Shown piece after piece: positions 32,215 to 42,778 of a stretch of 64,000 bases of DNA. The notes beneath the pieces are model-generated. The model had not been told where the DNA came from and ran no database searches. It saw only the letters and a list, made by a program, of their open reading frames with translations. Source of the stretch: Ascarosepion bandense. Lineage: Eukaryota > Mollusca > Cephalopoda > Sepiida > Sepiidae. The position numbers and the translations under genes are program-made. Numbering within the stretch: the stretch's first letter is position 1; every line of letters starts with the position of its first letter. The stretch covers positions 3,982,501 to 4,046,500 of the forward strand of contig JBBBDQ010001287.1 of the NCBI GenBank assembly GCA_037127315.1, read 5' to 3'.

Positions 32215-33000
32215 AGATATTGATTCAAGTCCGAAGTGATTCACTTATCGCTCCAAGTTGGTTATATATAACACAATGTCGCTTTAATATGAGGTGCTAC
32301 GTCCACAGGCAAAAGGTATAAATTGTCCAGTCTCTGCGACCAATGTCAAGTTGGTGTTGGTATCCATCAAACCTGCATCTGGAAGGTACTACCACACCGA
32401 CTTGGCATAATTGTGGAAATGCTTTCAGTTTAAAAAGAAACGGTACCACACTTTGATCAAATCCTAAAATTCGAAAAAAAATGTATCGAACATAAACAGT
32501 TGCTAAAAGCAAAAAATGTTTTTTTTTATTTTGTTATGGATTATCAACCCTTTCTGAGTTATTTTAATCAAAAATATATTTGTGAATATTGAATTAACAA
32601 TTTTTGGAGAGATAATAAGTGTTTTTACAGAAATATATCTTACGTTTTAATCCATAGCTGAGTGGAGAGATCAACTCATGCTTTCCCAAGTATATTTTCA
32701 TATTTCATACACAGGATATATTGAATTCAAGAGACGCTGAGGGTAACAGCAAGTAAACTGCATACTGAGTTTGTATGAATGGATATCTTGAATAGATAGG
32801 AAATTATCGAGTCGTCCACATCCAGAAATAGCATTGCCTTTAAATGAAGAATCATACGTAGACTGAAGGAAAACTGACAAAAAAAAACCCCTCTTAGATT
32901 TGACCAAAAGGAAAAACCGAAGAAAAGACTATTAACAGTAAGAAGATAGTGTGTATGATATTAGCAAAAAGAAAAACCCTACGATCAATAAGGAACCTAT
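32215..33000. other. Unassigned sequence
   Basis: Short frames only; nothing recognised. Confidence 0.4.
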
Positions 33001-33004
33001 TTTT

Positions 33005-33245
33005 AAGAATCTGGGTGGCCAGACGACGAAAGTGTGACACTGAAATTCGTAGACGCATAGAAATAGAAAAAAATATGCTTTCTAGAATATAAACAAGGTA
33101 TTAAGAGATTGAAAATGCTCTTAGAAACAAAGAGTACAATGCTGAACAGCTCTGCAATAGATACTATACAGTCTTCTCGAAGATTAAAAAGGTTACTTCA
33201 AGGGAAAAAGATATGGTCTCACAGAAGATTATTTAAAAACATGGA
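33005..33245 (+). pseudogene. RTE-like LINE, strongly diverged fragment
   Basis: GACGAAAGTGTGACACTGAAATTCGTAGACGCATAG matches the CDTEIRRRIG region of the other copies. LETK and a weakened YRRL-like block follow. It is much more degraded than the copies at 7.7 and 29.7 kb. Confidence 0.55.
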
Positions 33246-33271
33246 AAAACCATGAGGAAAATATAGCATTT

Positions 33272-33470
33272 TTTTAATCAACTCACACCGAACAATCGAC
33301 AATATCACAAAGACGCTAAGAGTTACAGGGAGTAAAACAGCATAAAAAGACTTTAGTGAGGAGAAGTGAAGAAAGAGCAATAAAAGAACAGAGTTCAACA
33401 AATGAGATAATAATTGACGAGGCATTTAAATTTTTTAAGATTGTAATTGTCGGGGAATTTTGTCAGTGAT
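33272..33470 (-). mobile_element. LINE 3' tail, diverged, minus strand
   Basis: AATCAACTCACACCGAACAA (tail) and GGCATTTAAATTTTTTAAGATTGTAATTGTCGGGGAA match the minus-strand LINE C-terminus and UTR with many substitutions. Confidence 0.65.
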
Positions 33471-33509
33471 AAATGCAGAAAACCTCTTCACTATAATAAA
33501 GATCGCTGT

Positions 33510-33514
<5 letters not shown>

Positions 33515-33550
<36 letters not shown>
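33515..33550. repeat. (TA)n microsatellite
   Basis: About 18 TA units just before the Penelope-like element. Confidence 0.9.
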
Positions 33551-33554
<4 letters not shown>

Positions 33555-34870
33555 TCTTCTATCCATCCATTATTAAATACCTTTTAACATTGGCTTTGGA
33601 ATTCGCACAGGAATACTCCAATATTTTCTCAATGATCTGGATATTATTTTAAAATGTAGAAGTTCTTTTTGTGATCTACAACGAAGAACAATGGGCTAAA
33701 ATAGCCTCTGATCTATCTTTTGATATTTCAATGGGTTCTTTAGATTCTACTTAGCCTCAGATCTAGAGGGAGTATTATTCTTCATAATTTAACTGCTTAC
33801 GTTTGTGTGGATATAGATAGTATATGTCTTTATAGAAACGATGGATTACTAATTGCTAAAAATTCTACTAAAATTAGAGTAAATCGTATTAGAAAAATAA
33901 TACAGAGGGAATTAAAAAGTGTTGGTCTAAAAGTAAAAATAACCACCAAAATTAAGTAGGTAGACTTTTCAGATGCTACTTTGGGCTAACAATAATTTTT
34001 TACTATCTTCTTTTGAATCTAGATTCAGCAATAAGTAATCTATCAAAGTAATGTTTGATCAGTATAGGAAATATTATAATTTTGCCCTTAAGAGCAGCGG
34101 ATATAATGGTACATGCTATCAAATTCAGAAACCCTATTGGCAATGATAATAATAATAAGAAGAAAAAAATCTAGGAAAATCATCTAGTTTACTCCTCTTT
34201 ACAATATGATTGTTAAAACTTAATTAAGACAAAAATTCTTAAACATTATTAATAAAATATTTTCCAAAACTAATCCTCTTAGTAAAATATTCAATAATAA
34301 TACTCTCAAGTGAAGCTATTGCTGTACGGATAATCTATAAAAATATTTAAAAACACAAGAACAAAGTCCTTAGCAAGTATAGAAATACAAAAAACTTGTT
34401 GCTTACAATTGATTATACCAAGGATAACAAAACCTATGCCAGCGGATGTAATTGAAGTAATACTAAAGAACACCCATTGCATAATAATTGCTTAATTAGA
34501 CCCATATTTTATCTTTGGACTAATTCTACAATTGAAAATCCATATACTAAAACGTTTTATATTGGTTCTACTAAAAACCTGTTCAAAACTCGCTGGTATC
34601 AACACACACTATCTTTCAATAATAGTTCCTATAAATACAGTACTTCGTTATCAAAGCACTTTTGGTGTTTAAAAACACCTGGTGTTAAATGGAAATTTCA
34701 TACTAAGGCTCGAACCTGTAATTCCCTCAGTGCACCTTGCTACCTTTATCTCAATAAGAAGTTAGAAATTATCATATTTAAGAACAAGGTTAACATATTA
34801 AACTAAAGAAATAAACTTACTGTTCATTGTAAACATAGTTCATTATTTACTTTAAAAATTTGAAATGTAA
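33555..34870 (+). pseudogene. Penelope-like element: RT palm/thumb and GIY-YIG endonuclease
   Basis: Fragments in order: YNEEQWAKI, FDISMGSLDS, then RT motif C as YRNDGL at 33831-33848 (YRDDGL in the 58-kb copy). Next are IRKIIQRELKSVGLKVKI and an in-frame TAG near 33957, and, after a degraded middle, the frame 34477-34806 with FYIGSTKNLFKTRWYQHTLS (YIG at 34558-34566) and SLSKHFWCLKTPGVKW. Penelope-like elements pair an RT with a GIY-YIG nuclease in this order. The Asp-to-Asn change in motif C and several stops indicate an inactive copy. The finger domain is missing or unrecognisable. Confidence 0.85.
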
Positions 34871-34874
34871 TATT

Positions 34875-35280
34875 AAGAATAATTGTTTACGATTTTCACT
34901 GCTGTCAATTGTCATTTGTTTTTATTTGATGGGTATTTTTATCTGATTTGTGTGTTCTAATTAATTTTTGTTTGGTATTTCATTCGACATTTATTATCAT
35001 ATTATTATTTGCTGAGTACTTAATCTATCATTGAATGTCAAGTTACATAGTTCTAAGGTATTTAATCTAATATTGATTATCATGTCAATATTCGAGATAT
35101 TTTATTCTAGCATACAACATCTGGTTAATATTTAACACGTTTTTATTATAGCACCAATTGTTAAATAATTATTTAATAATTGTGATTTTCAAAGCATCTA
35201 TTTCACATTGTTTCTGACATTTTTATCGATCTCTTTTTTATATATTTGTACTTATGGGTTCAGTTTTTTTTATCTATTTA
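34875..35280. other. AT-rich unassigned sequence
   Basis: Probably the 3' flank of the Penelope-like copy; no terminal repeat was identified. Confidence 0.4.
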
Positions 35281-35286
35281 TTGATA

Positions 35287-35288
<2 letters not shown>

Positions 35289-35354
<66 letters not shown>

Positions 35355-35412
35355 GTGTGTGTCTGTGTGTCTGTGTGTCTGTGTGTGTCTGTGTCTGTGT
35401 GTCTGTGTGTGT
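35289..35412. repeat. (TA)n then (TG)n/(TGTC)n microsatellite
   Basis: About 24 TA units, then a TG run with regular TCTG interruptions. The frames of 73-125 residues on both strands are repeat. Confidence 0.95.
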
Positions 35413-35639
35413 GGAGATGTGTACATTAATATATACGTAAACTTCCCCCTTTTTTTCACACTGATTATATTAGAAATTACTTGGGTGCATAGTGCATGCA
35501 TGTATATAAATGTCCATATGGTTTTTATCACTAATAAAGATATTGATATTTTGTTTTACTTGCTAATGTGTATGTGTTTGTTTACATATGTAGTAGTTAT
35601 GCACATATATATATACATATATATATATTGATTGTTTAT

Positions 35640-35770
35640 TACTTAGTCTTTGGTCATAATAGGGTTAGACGATTGCAGATTTGTAATAAGAAGTGTTCAA
35701 TACAATTATATTGTAGAACTTTTGAATATTTTCCATTTTGAAACGAGTTATTACGTAATAACTCGTTTAA
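35640..35770 (+). repeat. Interspersed repeat (GTGTTCAATACA type), copy 1
   Basis: AAGTGTTCAATACA, TATATTGTAGAACTTTTGA and CGAGTTATTACG match 60360-60460 (plus). It ends in a short palindrome, AACGAGTTATTACGTAATAACTCGTT. Confidence 0.6.
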
Positions 35771-35795
35771 AAATAGAATATATATATACATGTAT

Positions 35796-35845
<50 letters not shown>

Positions 35846-35974
35846 GTGCCTTTATTTATCTATATCCCCATATTTATGTGTGTATGTATTTGCGTATATA
35901 TATGTTCGGATGGGCTTGTAAGTGTGTCTATACAAGTGTATGTATGTTTATGCATATATATGTTTGTGTGTGCT

Positions 35975-36008
<34 letters not shown>
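35796..36008. repeat. (GATA)n and (TA)n microsatellites
   Basis: (ATAG)n at 35798-35845 and (TA)n at about 35977-36008. Confidence 0.9.
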
Positions 36009-36012
<4 letters not shown>

Positions 36013-36181
36013 AAAAATTAAGACAGACACGTTATTTCATGGTGAATCGGAAGTACAGGCTTATTTCAGGCGAATGACCGTCAGCTTCTGTCTGTATTTT
36101 ACAAAATATTTTACACGAAGGAGATTCACAAAGACCTAAAAAAGACGAATAAAAATAACGGTCTGTCTTAATTTTTCTTAG
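36009..36181. mobile_element. MITE with ~28-bp terminal inverted repeats
   Basis: AAGAAAAATTAAGACAGAC at the left end and GTCTGTCTTAATTTTTCTT at the right end form inverted repeats with a few mismatches, around ~120 bp of non-coding sequence. A second, one-ended copy begins at about 36507 (GAGAAAAATTAAGACAGACACG) and shares TTATTTCATGGTGAATCGGAAG. No transposase is present. Confidence 0.7.
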
Positions 36182-36204
36182 ATTTGTTCTTTATGTATTT
36201 ATAT

Positions 36205-36295
36205 GCATATATGATTAGAGCTCTCTTAGTTATCCTACCCCTGAATGTACAGGACACTTCCTTCTTTGGATTCTTCTATACCCACCTGCATGCTG

Positions 36296-36326
<31 letters not shown>

Positions 36327-36727
36327 TGAATATATATGTTTGTGTATATGTGTGTTTGTGCGCATATATGTATGCGTCTGTTTGTAGGTATACATACACA
36401 GGAATAATCACGCACTAAAATATATATCCTGAGAGACAGCAAGATTAGATAGATAGATATTTGCATATCTAGCTATACATATATATATATGTATATATAC
36501 ATATATGAGAAAAATTAAGACAGACACGTTATTTCATGGTGAATCGGAAGTGTGACCTATTTCAGGCGAACCATCGTCAGCTTCCGTCTTTATTCAACAA
36601 AGAAAAAAATTAAAACTCCCTTAAAAGAAAAAGTTTTTCTTTTAAGAGAGTTCTTTTTTAGAACACTCTATTCTACCCCTGTATGTATAGGATACTTCTT
36701 TGGATTTTTCTATACCCACACTACATG

Positions 36728-36788
<61 letters not shown>

Positions 36789-36908
36789 TATAGTCATCCG
36801 CAGACAGATCTATATTTAGAACTCTCTATCCTACCCCTGTATGTATAGGATACTTTTTGGATTTTTCTATACCCACACTACATGCTGATATATATATATA
36901 TATATATA
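36205..36908 (+). repeat. Three ~78-bp repeats, each followed by (TA)n, plus partial MITE copy
   Basis: TATCCTACCCCTGTATGTATAGGATACTT, TTGGATT and TTCTATACCCAC, ATGCTGATATATA occur at about 36230-36300, 36665-36735 and 36822-36885. The last two are each followed by (TA)n and ACTATAGTCATCCGCAGACAGATCT, so a ~125-bp unit is tandemly duplicated. The partial MITE copy is at 36507-36620. Confidence 0.8.
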
Positions 36909-36909
36909 T

Positions 36910-37122
36910 ACTATAGTCATCCGCAGACAGATCTGTTTCGCTGCATCACAGCTCATCAGTACGGCTTAGACTCCGATCGCTTACTGGACCAGGATTGAAA
37001 CCCGACCGAATCGGCGTCAGTCGGCGATTCTACCCCTAGGCCACGAGCGTCCGGTAGAAGAAGGCATGCTTTTTAGCGCGTATATACACTCCCAATAGTT
37101 AGCGTGCTCCAATTCATTATAT
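36910..37122 (-). mobile_element. tRNA-derived SINE (family 1), copy 1
   Basis: Minus strand: a GTGGCCTAGGGGTAGA box A-like block and GGGTTTCAATCCTGG box B-like block about 30 nt downstream. A non-tRNA 3' part follows, ending in CAGATCTGTCTGCGGATGACTATAG before (TA)n. The plus copy at 60684-60897 aligns along its full length, including 5' flanking sequence (AATGAATT-GAGCAC). Confidence 0.75.
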
Positions 37123-37124
37123 AT

Positions 37125-37610
37125 TCTTGTCTATGTTATATATGCGCGTATGCTTCTGTGTGAATATTCCTGCGCTTATTTGCATATATTTATGCTAGAG
37201 TATATATTTATGTTTGAGTAGTTTCATGTATGTGGTTATATTTTTTTTTCTTTGTATATGATGTGGAGTCTTTGTCGTGTTCGTTGTTGTTTTTAGCGTG
37301 TGTATTTGTGTGAGTTTATATGTATTTCTGTATGAATTGACCGCGAGTTCTCTCTTACATGTATCCAATGTTGTAGCCTTTACAGAGAATTTCCAAACAT
37401 AGCTTTAAAATTTAAGGGATATATTGACACGTCAATAAAAAAATAAATAAATTTATGTATATGTGTGTGCGGATATACGTCTGTACGTGTGTATGTGCTA
37501 GTGTATGTTCGTGTTTGTACATACACGCCTATTTGTCTATAAGTTAATGTTTTAGACTTGAATTCGTACACACCCGTCTTTTACTCGTTTAATAACAAAA
37601 TCACTTCTCA
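37125..37610. other. Unassigned AT-rich sequence
   Basis: Nothing recognised. Confidence 0.4.
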
Positions 37611-37614
37611 ACAG

Positions 37615-37930
37615 GCTTACGGACATATCACCTTCAATAAACCGGTTCTCGCTTGCTCACCGAAGTTAAGCAACGTTGAGCCTGGTCAGTACTTAGATGG
37701 GTGACCGCTTGGGAATACCAAGTGCTGTAAGCCTTCAGTGACGTAAGTGCGTTGTGGTATCGGCTCGGAAAGAGAAATCGGTGAGCAGAGTTCGAATTCC
37801 AGTTGAATATCCTGCATTCACTTAAGCACCTTGGGAAAGGTATTAATCCGTCCCTTCATTCCAGTTATGGCTTAAATAACAGGGTAGGACTTGGGTACCC
37901 TGCCTTTAAAAACAAATCCCAATGAATCTT
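37615..37930 (+). mobile_element. 5S rRNA-derived SINE, copy C
   Basis: The head 37615-37735 follows 5S rRNA nearly throughout: GCTTACGGACATATCACC, ACCGGTTCTCGC, CACCGAAGTTAAGCAACGTT, GAGCCTGGTCAGTACTTAGA, TGGGTGACCGCTTGGGAATA, CCAAGTGCTGTAAGCC. It is followed by TGCGTTGTGG, ATCGGCTCGGAAAGAGAAAT and AGAGTTCGAATTCCAGTTGA (tRNA-like body), and the CACTTAAGCACC, GGGTAGGACTTGGG, AAATCCCAATGAATCTT tail. The internal 5S promoter region is largely kept, so transcription by Pol III is conceivable. Confidence 0.85.
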
Positions 37931-38129
37931 GATACTCGAACAGAAAAAAATGTATTACTAGACAAAAAACTTATATAAAAAACAACAATAAATTGTTGAA
38001 AGAAAAAGATATTACCAGCAATAAATAAAAAAATTAGTTGACAATAAATGACGCGCCGAGGTTGATGTGCCATAAAAACAAAACAACCAACAATCTTCAT
38101 AACAACCTAAATCTAATGCGTTTGTAAGA

Positions 38130-38453
38130 CATTTATATATCTTCTATTCGTCTGTGCCTTGAATATTGTTGCCATATTTGGTCGGGTGCTCCTAGTATTC
38201 ATTTTGGGGTTCTCAACAAGATTCAAACAAAGATCTGCAATATAATAGGTCCTAACTTGGCAGCTCGCCTTCAGTCACTTTTTCACCGACGTCATGTGGA
38301 TTACTACTGACTTTTCTGAAAGTATTTTCAAGTATTTGCAACTGTTCTGGCGAGCTTTCGTCTCTGTTACTCCGACAACATGTATATATCTTTGCTACTA
38401 AATTGACACAAAGTTCCCGCCCTTTTACCGTCGAACTAGATAAACTTAACCGC
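38130..38453 (+). pseudogene. LINE (subfamily A) copy, left part of nested stack
   Basis: Pieces of CLEYCCHIWSGAPS-HFGVL, NKIQTKICNIIGPNLAARLQ, LFHRRHV, and later RPFTVEL. The copy is interrupted at about 38453 by a mariner element and resumes at 40252 (ATAGTTTAATTTCTCGTACTTCCTG), then again at 40975-41115 after an RTE-like insertion. Confidence 0.8.
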
Positions 38454-39412
38454 CTCTAAGGTATAAGGACTTCTACGAGAGTCATTCAATAAATATTGTG
38501 AATCTTTCGGTATAAGGACTTCCACGAGGTTCATTCAATAAATAAGGTGAATGTTTCAGTATTAGGAACTCTACGAGTGTCATTCAATAAATAAGGTAAA
38601 TTTTTTGGTATAAGGACTTCCACGAGGTTCATTAAATAAATAAGGTCAATTTTTCGGTATAAGGTACTCTACGAGGGTCATTCGATAAATAAGGTAAATT
38701 TTTTGGGATAATGAACTCTACGAGGGTCATTCAATAAATAAGGCGAATTTTTCGGGATAAGGAACTCCATGAGCGTCATTCAATAAATAACGTAAATTTT
38801 TCGGTATAAGGACTTCCATGAGGTTCATTCAATTAATAAGGTGAATTTTTTCGGTATTAAGAACTCTACGAGGGTCATTCAATAAATAAGGTAAATTTTT
38901 CAGTATTAGGAACTCTACGAGGGTCAGTCAACAAATAAGGTGAATTTTTCGGAATAAGGACTTCCACGAGGTTCATTAAATAAATAACGTAAATTTTTCG
39001 GTATAAGGACTTCCACGAGGTTCATTCAATAAATAAGGTGAATTTTTCGGGATAAGAACTTCTACGAGGGTCATTCAATAAATAAGGTGAATTTTTCTGT
39101 ATTAGGAACTATACGAGGGTCATTCTATAAATAAGGTAAATTTTTCGGTATAAGGACTTACACGAGGTTCATTAAATAAATAAGGTAAATTTTTCGGTAT
39201 AAGGTACTCTACGAGGGTCATTCGATAAATAAGGTGGATTTTTCGGTATAAGGACTTCTCCAAGGGTCATTCAATAAATAAGGAGAATTTTTCGGTATAA
39301 GGACTTCCACGAGGGTCATTCAATAAATAAGGTGAATTTTTCGGTATAAGGACATCTACGAGGGTCATTCAATAAATAAGGTGAATTTTTCGGTATAAGA
39401 ACTTCTAATACA
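38454..39412. repeat. ~49-bp tandem array of the mariner 5' terminal inverted repeat, 19 copies
   Basis: The unit is TACGAGGGTCATTCAATA then AATAAGGTGAATTTTTCGGTATAAGGACTTC. Nineteen occurrences of the CATTCAATAAATAAGG core run from about 38480 to 39363 at 47-52-bp spacing. The reverse complement of one unit is the right terminus of the element (40205-40251). Two unit types (GAGGGTCATT and GAGGTTCATT) are interspersed. Confidence 0.95.
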
Positions 39413-40251
39413 GATAGAAGCTTACTTTTTTATCATGTTTTCTTTTACTTCTTTTTCAAAGGGATTTAAGTTTTTTTTTTGTTTTTGTTTTTTTTTTTTG
39501 CAGATTGAAAAAAGAGAGCTTTTTGAGATTAACAAAGATGGCCGACCAAGAAGCATTCTCCAGGATTTGTACAGAGGTTAATTATCAAGTTTTTATTTGC
39601 TGAAGGGTGCAAACCAGTTGAAATTAATAGGAGAATGTCAATTGTATAGGGTGCCACATGTTTCAGCCAAAAAAATGTCTACACGTAGGCTAAATTGTTT
39701 AAAGAAGGACGGAGCAGTGTTGAGGCCTACGGAAGTGAGGTCTCCTGAGCTGATCGAACCGGTCAATGATCTCATTCAGTCTAACAGAAGGGTGACAGTG
39801 GATGACATTGCAAGGATTTTGAGCCTATCTGTTGGGATAGCACACAAAATTGTTCTTGATGACCTTGCCTACTCGAAGGTCAGCTGCTAGTGGGCGCCAA
39901 AGATGCTTACTGCAGAGCACAAACAGAAGAGGGTCGAGCTGGGCTGGGAACGGCTTCCTCATCCCCCTTACAGTCCAGTCCTTGCCCCTTCAGACTTTCA
40001 CCTGTTTGGTCCCTTGAAAGCGTTCACGAAAGGCACGAAGTTTGAAAGTGACGATGAAGTCAAAAATGCTGTGAGCGATTGGTTGAGATATCAGTCCAAA
40101 GATTTTTACGCTGTGGGAATACGGAAGCTTGTGCACAGATGGGAAAATTGTGTGACACTGCTGGGGGACTACGTTGAAAAAAAAATAAGCTTCCATGTGT
40201 ATAAGAAGTTCTTATACCAAAAGATTCACCTTATTTATTGAATGACCCGCG
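39413..40251 (+). pseudogene. mariner transposase, internally deleted, with right TIR
   Basis: 39575-39640 (frame 2) encodes KFLFAEGCKPVEINRRMSIV, an N-terminal helix-turn-helix segment; a frameshift near 39645 moves to frame 3. There, 39645-39890 holds VSAKKMSTRRLNCLKKDGAV and a second HTH (DDIARILSLSVGIAHKIVLD), then TAG at 39888. A WVPHEL-like motif (WAPKMLTAEHKQKR) follows. At about 39942 the protein jumps to PPYSPVLAPSDFHLFGPLK; the segment with the first two catalytic Asp is missing, and the Asp of SPDLAPSD is Val (39978-39980). The frame ends at 40241 inside the right TIR (to 40251). Non-autonomous. Confidence 0.9.
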
Positions 40252-40325
40252 TATAATAGTTTAATTTCTCGTACTTCCTGTTTACAAAAATCATTTGTAT
40301 TGGCTTTCTTCCTTGATAGCTTCTT
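40252..40325 (+). mobile_element. LINE copy resumes after mariner, then low complexity
   Basis: ATAGTTTAATTTCTCGTACTTCCTG corresponds to the FFSRTSR region expected right after the left part at 38453. The TA at the junction is the likely mariner target. Confidence 0.65.
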
Positions 40326-40329
40326 CTTC

Positions 40330-40960
40330 TTTCTCTTCTTCTTCTATGTGCCCTGTCCCTTCAGGACGTAGGCGATCATGGTTCTCCACATCTCCCTATC
40401 CCTGGTGCCTCTTAGTATGTTTGCTCCTGTTGCACCTCGCAACCCCCGTTCTGTCAACCACCTGATCAAGCCCTTCAAATGTTATCCGCTGCCTTCCTCT
40501 GTCTCTTTTTCAGTCTATCTGGCCTTTCAGTATGAGGTTCTCCAAGCTCTCCTTCCTCATTGCATGTCCCAGGAACTTCAGTTGTCTCTTCCTGATGCTC
40601 ACTATTAATTTCCTTTTCGTTGCCATTCTTTCCAACACTTCATCGTTGCTTGCATACTCAGTGCACGATATCCGCATCATCCTTCTGTAGAATCACATTT
40701 CTGCTGCTTCAAGTTTTGTCCTCACTTTCGATTATATTGTCCAATATTCACTGCCGTATTGAAGAACTGACATCACATAGCAATCCAGTGATTCTTTGTT
40801 TCTAGTGAAATTTTCCTTTGTCTTAGTACTTTTACTTATCTTCTGGAACGCGTCCTTTACCATGCCGATTCACCTTCGAATCTCCGTGTCGCACTTTCTA
40901 TCTCCTGTTAGAACCCTTCCTAGGTATTTAAATTTTTGTACTTACATTCTCCAAATGTTT
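40330..40960 (-). pseudogene. RTE-like LINE, RT C-terminal domain, inserted in LINE
   Basis: On the minus strand: FKYLG at about 40925, GDRKCDTEIRR, IGMVKDAF, LETKESLDCYVMSVLQYGSE, TKLEAAE, LSIRKRQLKFLGHAMRKESL, ENLILK, RGRQRITFEGL and the end WRTMIAYVLKGQGT at 40345. Frames are broken several times. It runs from 40960 to 40330 and is flanked on both sides by pieces of the plus-strand LINE, showing it inserted later. The plus-strand frames of 61-76 residues here are shadows. Confidence 0.85.
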
Positions 40961-40974
40961 AAAGGCAACAATTG

Positions 40975-41115
40975 CCATCTTTTATTTTCTTGATTCCAAT
41001 CCATCTATTATCCTTTCTTCGACATCTCCTGTAACTTGTTTTTAGATTCAGTGTAACTCTACGCACCTGTGGCATTTCTGCTTTGCTTAAGAGTGAAATG
41101 ATAATAAAAAAAACA
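40975..41115 (+). mobile_element. LINE 3' tail completing the nested copy
   Basis: TTCGACATCTCCTGTAACTTG, TGTAACTCTACGCACCTGTG, GCATTTCTGCTTTGCTTAAG and AGTGAAATGATAATAAAAA form the diverged UTR and tail of the LINE begun at 38130. Confidence 0.65.
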
Positions 41116-41119
41116 TTTC

Positions 41120-41435
41120 AATAAAAAATATTTTTTATTAAAAGATGACACAAACATGAACTTTAACGTGTGTAAATATCTTATTTGATAATGAAGAAAC
41201 CGTTCTCACGCAAAAGCAAAAGTCATTGCTGATTTTTAAAGATAGCTGAATGTACTTGAACAATTTATATTTAAATACAAACCAGGAGACAACAAATAGA
41301 TCCGAAATATAGCGAAAAGCAAGAAAGGCTATTGTTATCATCTTTGATTTATTTATCACTGCATTTTGGACGTTTTATCTGCCGGCCATTAACACTAATC
41401 AATAAAATAAAAGGTTCAGTTTGAAATTTGTTGTC
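41120..41435. other. Unassigned AT-rich sequence
   Basis: Nothing recognised. Confidence 0.4.
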
Positions 41436-41439
41436 TGCT

Positions 41440-41935
41440 TGACTCCACCGCATTCTCACCGATGGGATGTGGCTTCCCTCTGTCTGTTCTATAAATATTT
41501 TCGTGGCTTCTGCTCCAACGAACTTAAGTCACTGATGCCCCTGCAACAGGTGTTTACTCGTGCAACCAGACTGGCAACTGGGTCCCACCCATTCACAGTT
41601 AGCTCAATCAAATGCAGACGATAATTCTACTCCATTAGCTTCTTTTCTCGCACTTCTCGCCTGTGGAACTCTCTTCCTTATTCTCGCTTTCCTGACGGCT
41701 ACAACCTCCTAGAAATTAAATACGATGTCAATACTCATCACTTAACCACTTGACTCTGGTTCTTTCTACAACACCCTGTATACCTTTTCCTTTGTCTCCA
41801 CCTTTGCAACTGTCATCACACCTGTACTCCAATTCTTAACTGGTTCGTCTTTCTCTTTACTCTCCTTCTATCTAATTTTTTTACTCTTATGTAGCTCCAT
41901 GCACATTAGTGGCGTTACCACCTTAAAAAAACTTA
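41440..41935 (+). pseudogene. LINE (subfamily B), C-terminal copy
   Basis: The frame 41421-41624 holds HRWDVASLCLFYKYFRGFCS, NELKSLMPLQQVFTRATRLA and TGSHPFTVSSIKCRR, then TAA. The next pieces, FFSRTSRLWNSLPYSRFPDG and YNLLEIKYDVNTHHLTT, end at a stop. The UTR ends at CACATTAGTGGCGTTACCACCTT without the final GATATGATT. 5'-truncated. Confidence 0.9.
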
Positions 41936-41951
41936 CCTGGATCACAATAAT

Positions 41952-41984
41952 CTGACGAAGTCTGGAGTGCACACGTACCGAAAC
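41952..41984 (+). ncRNA. Weak hammerhead-like motif
   Basis: CTGACGA, then a 21-nt segment with only a short possible stem, then GAAAC. The boxes fit, but stem II is poor. Confidence 0.2.
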
Positions 41985-42078
41985 ATTATGATAAAAAAAC
42001 AAAGATGAGGATAATAGTTTCAATGTAAATAATGACAAATTTTCCATCCAGAAATTTAGATAGTAAACTTCCTTAGTT

Positions 42079-42137
42079 AACAGTATTTGTTACACACACT
42101 CCTACACACACACACACACTCACACACACACACACAA

Positions 42138-42225
<88 letters not shown>
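42079..42225. repeat. (AC)n, (TA)n, (TG)n compound microsatellite
   Basis: Three dinucleotide runs in series. Confidence 0.95.
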
Positions 42226-42239
42226 AGATATATGTGTAT

Positions 42240-42537
42240 CTGTGAAGAAAAGAAAAAAAGAAAAGAAAGAGAAAAACTATTCTTAGGCTGCACGTTTCGT
42301 TCTCTGATAGACCATTTATCCAGAAAGTTTAATGAAAAATAAGGAAGAATAATAAAGAATTTAGCAAGAAGGGAAAAAAGTAGAGAAAATTTAAATAAAA
42401 ATTAGATTGAAATGAAAACACGAATGAAGAAAGAAAATTTAAAGAAAACGATTTGATGAGCAAAAAAAAAAATAACAAAATCTTGAAAGAATAAAAGAAA
42501 GAAAGAAAGAGATGGAGAACGAAAGAAAGAATAAAAA

Positions 42538-42568
<31 letters not shown>

Positions 42569-42746
42569 GAAAGAAAGAAGAGTGAGAAAGAAAAAAGAAA
42601 GAATAAAGAGAAAGAAAGAAAAAGAAAGAAAGAAAAAAGAAATAAAAGGGAAAATGAAAGAAAGAAAATAAAAAAGAGGGAAAATGAAATTAAGAAAGAA
42701 AGTAAGAGAGGGTGAATGAAAAAAAAAGAAAGATAAAAGTGAATGA

Positions 42747-42778
<32 letters not shown>

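Noticed and set aside
37615..37735. Functional 5S rRNA gene
   Set aside because: It is joined to the same non-5S body and tail in three dispersed copies and lacks a clear T-run terminator after the 5S end, so it is a SINE head.
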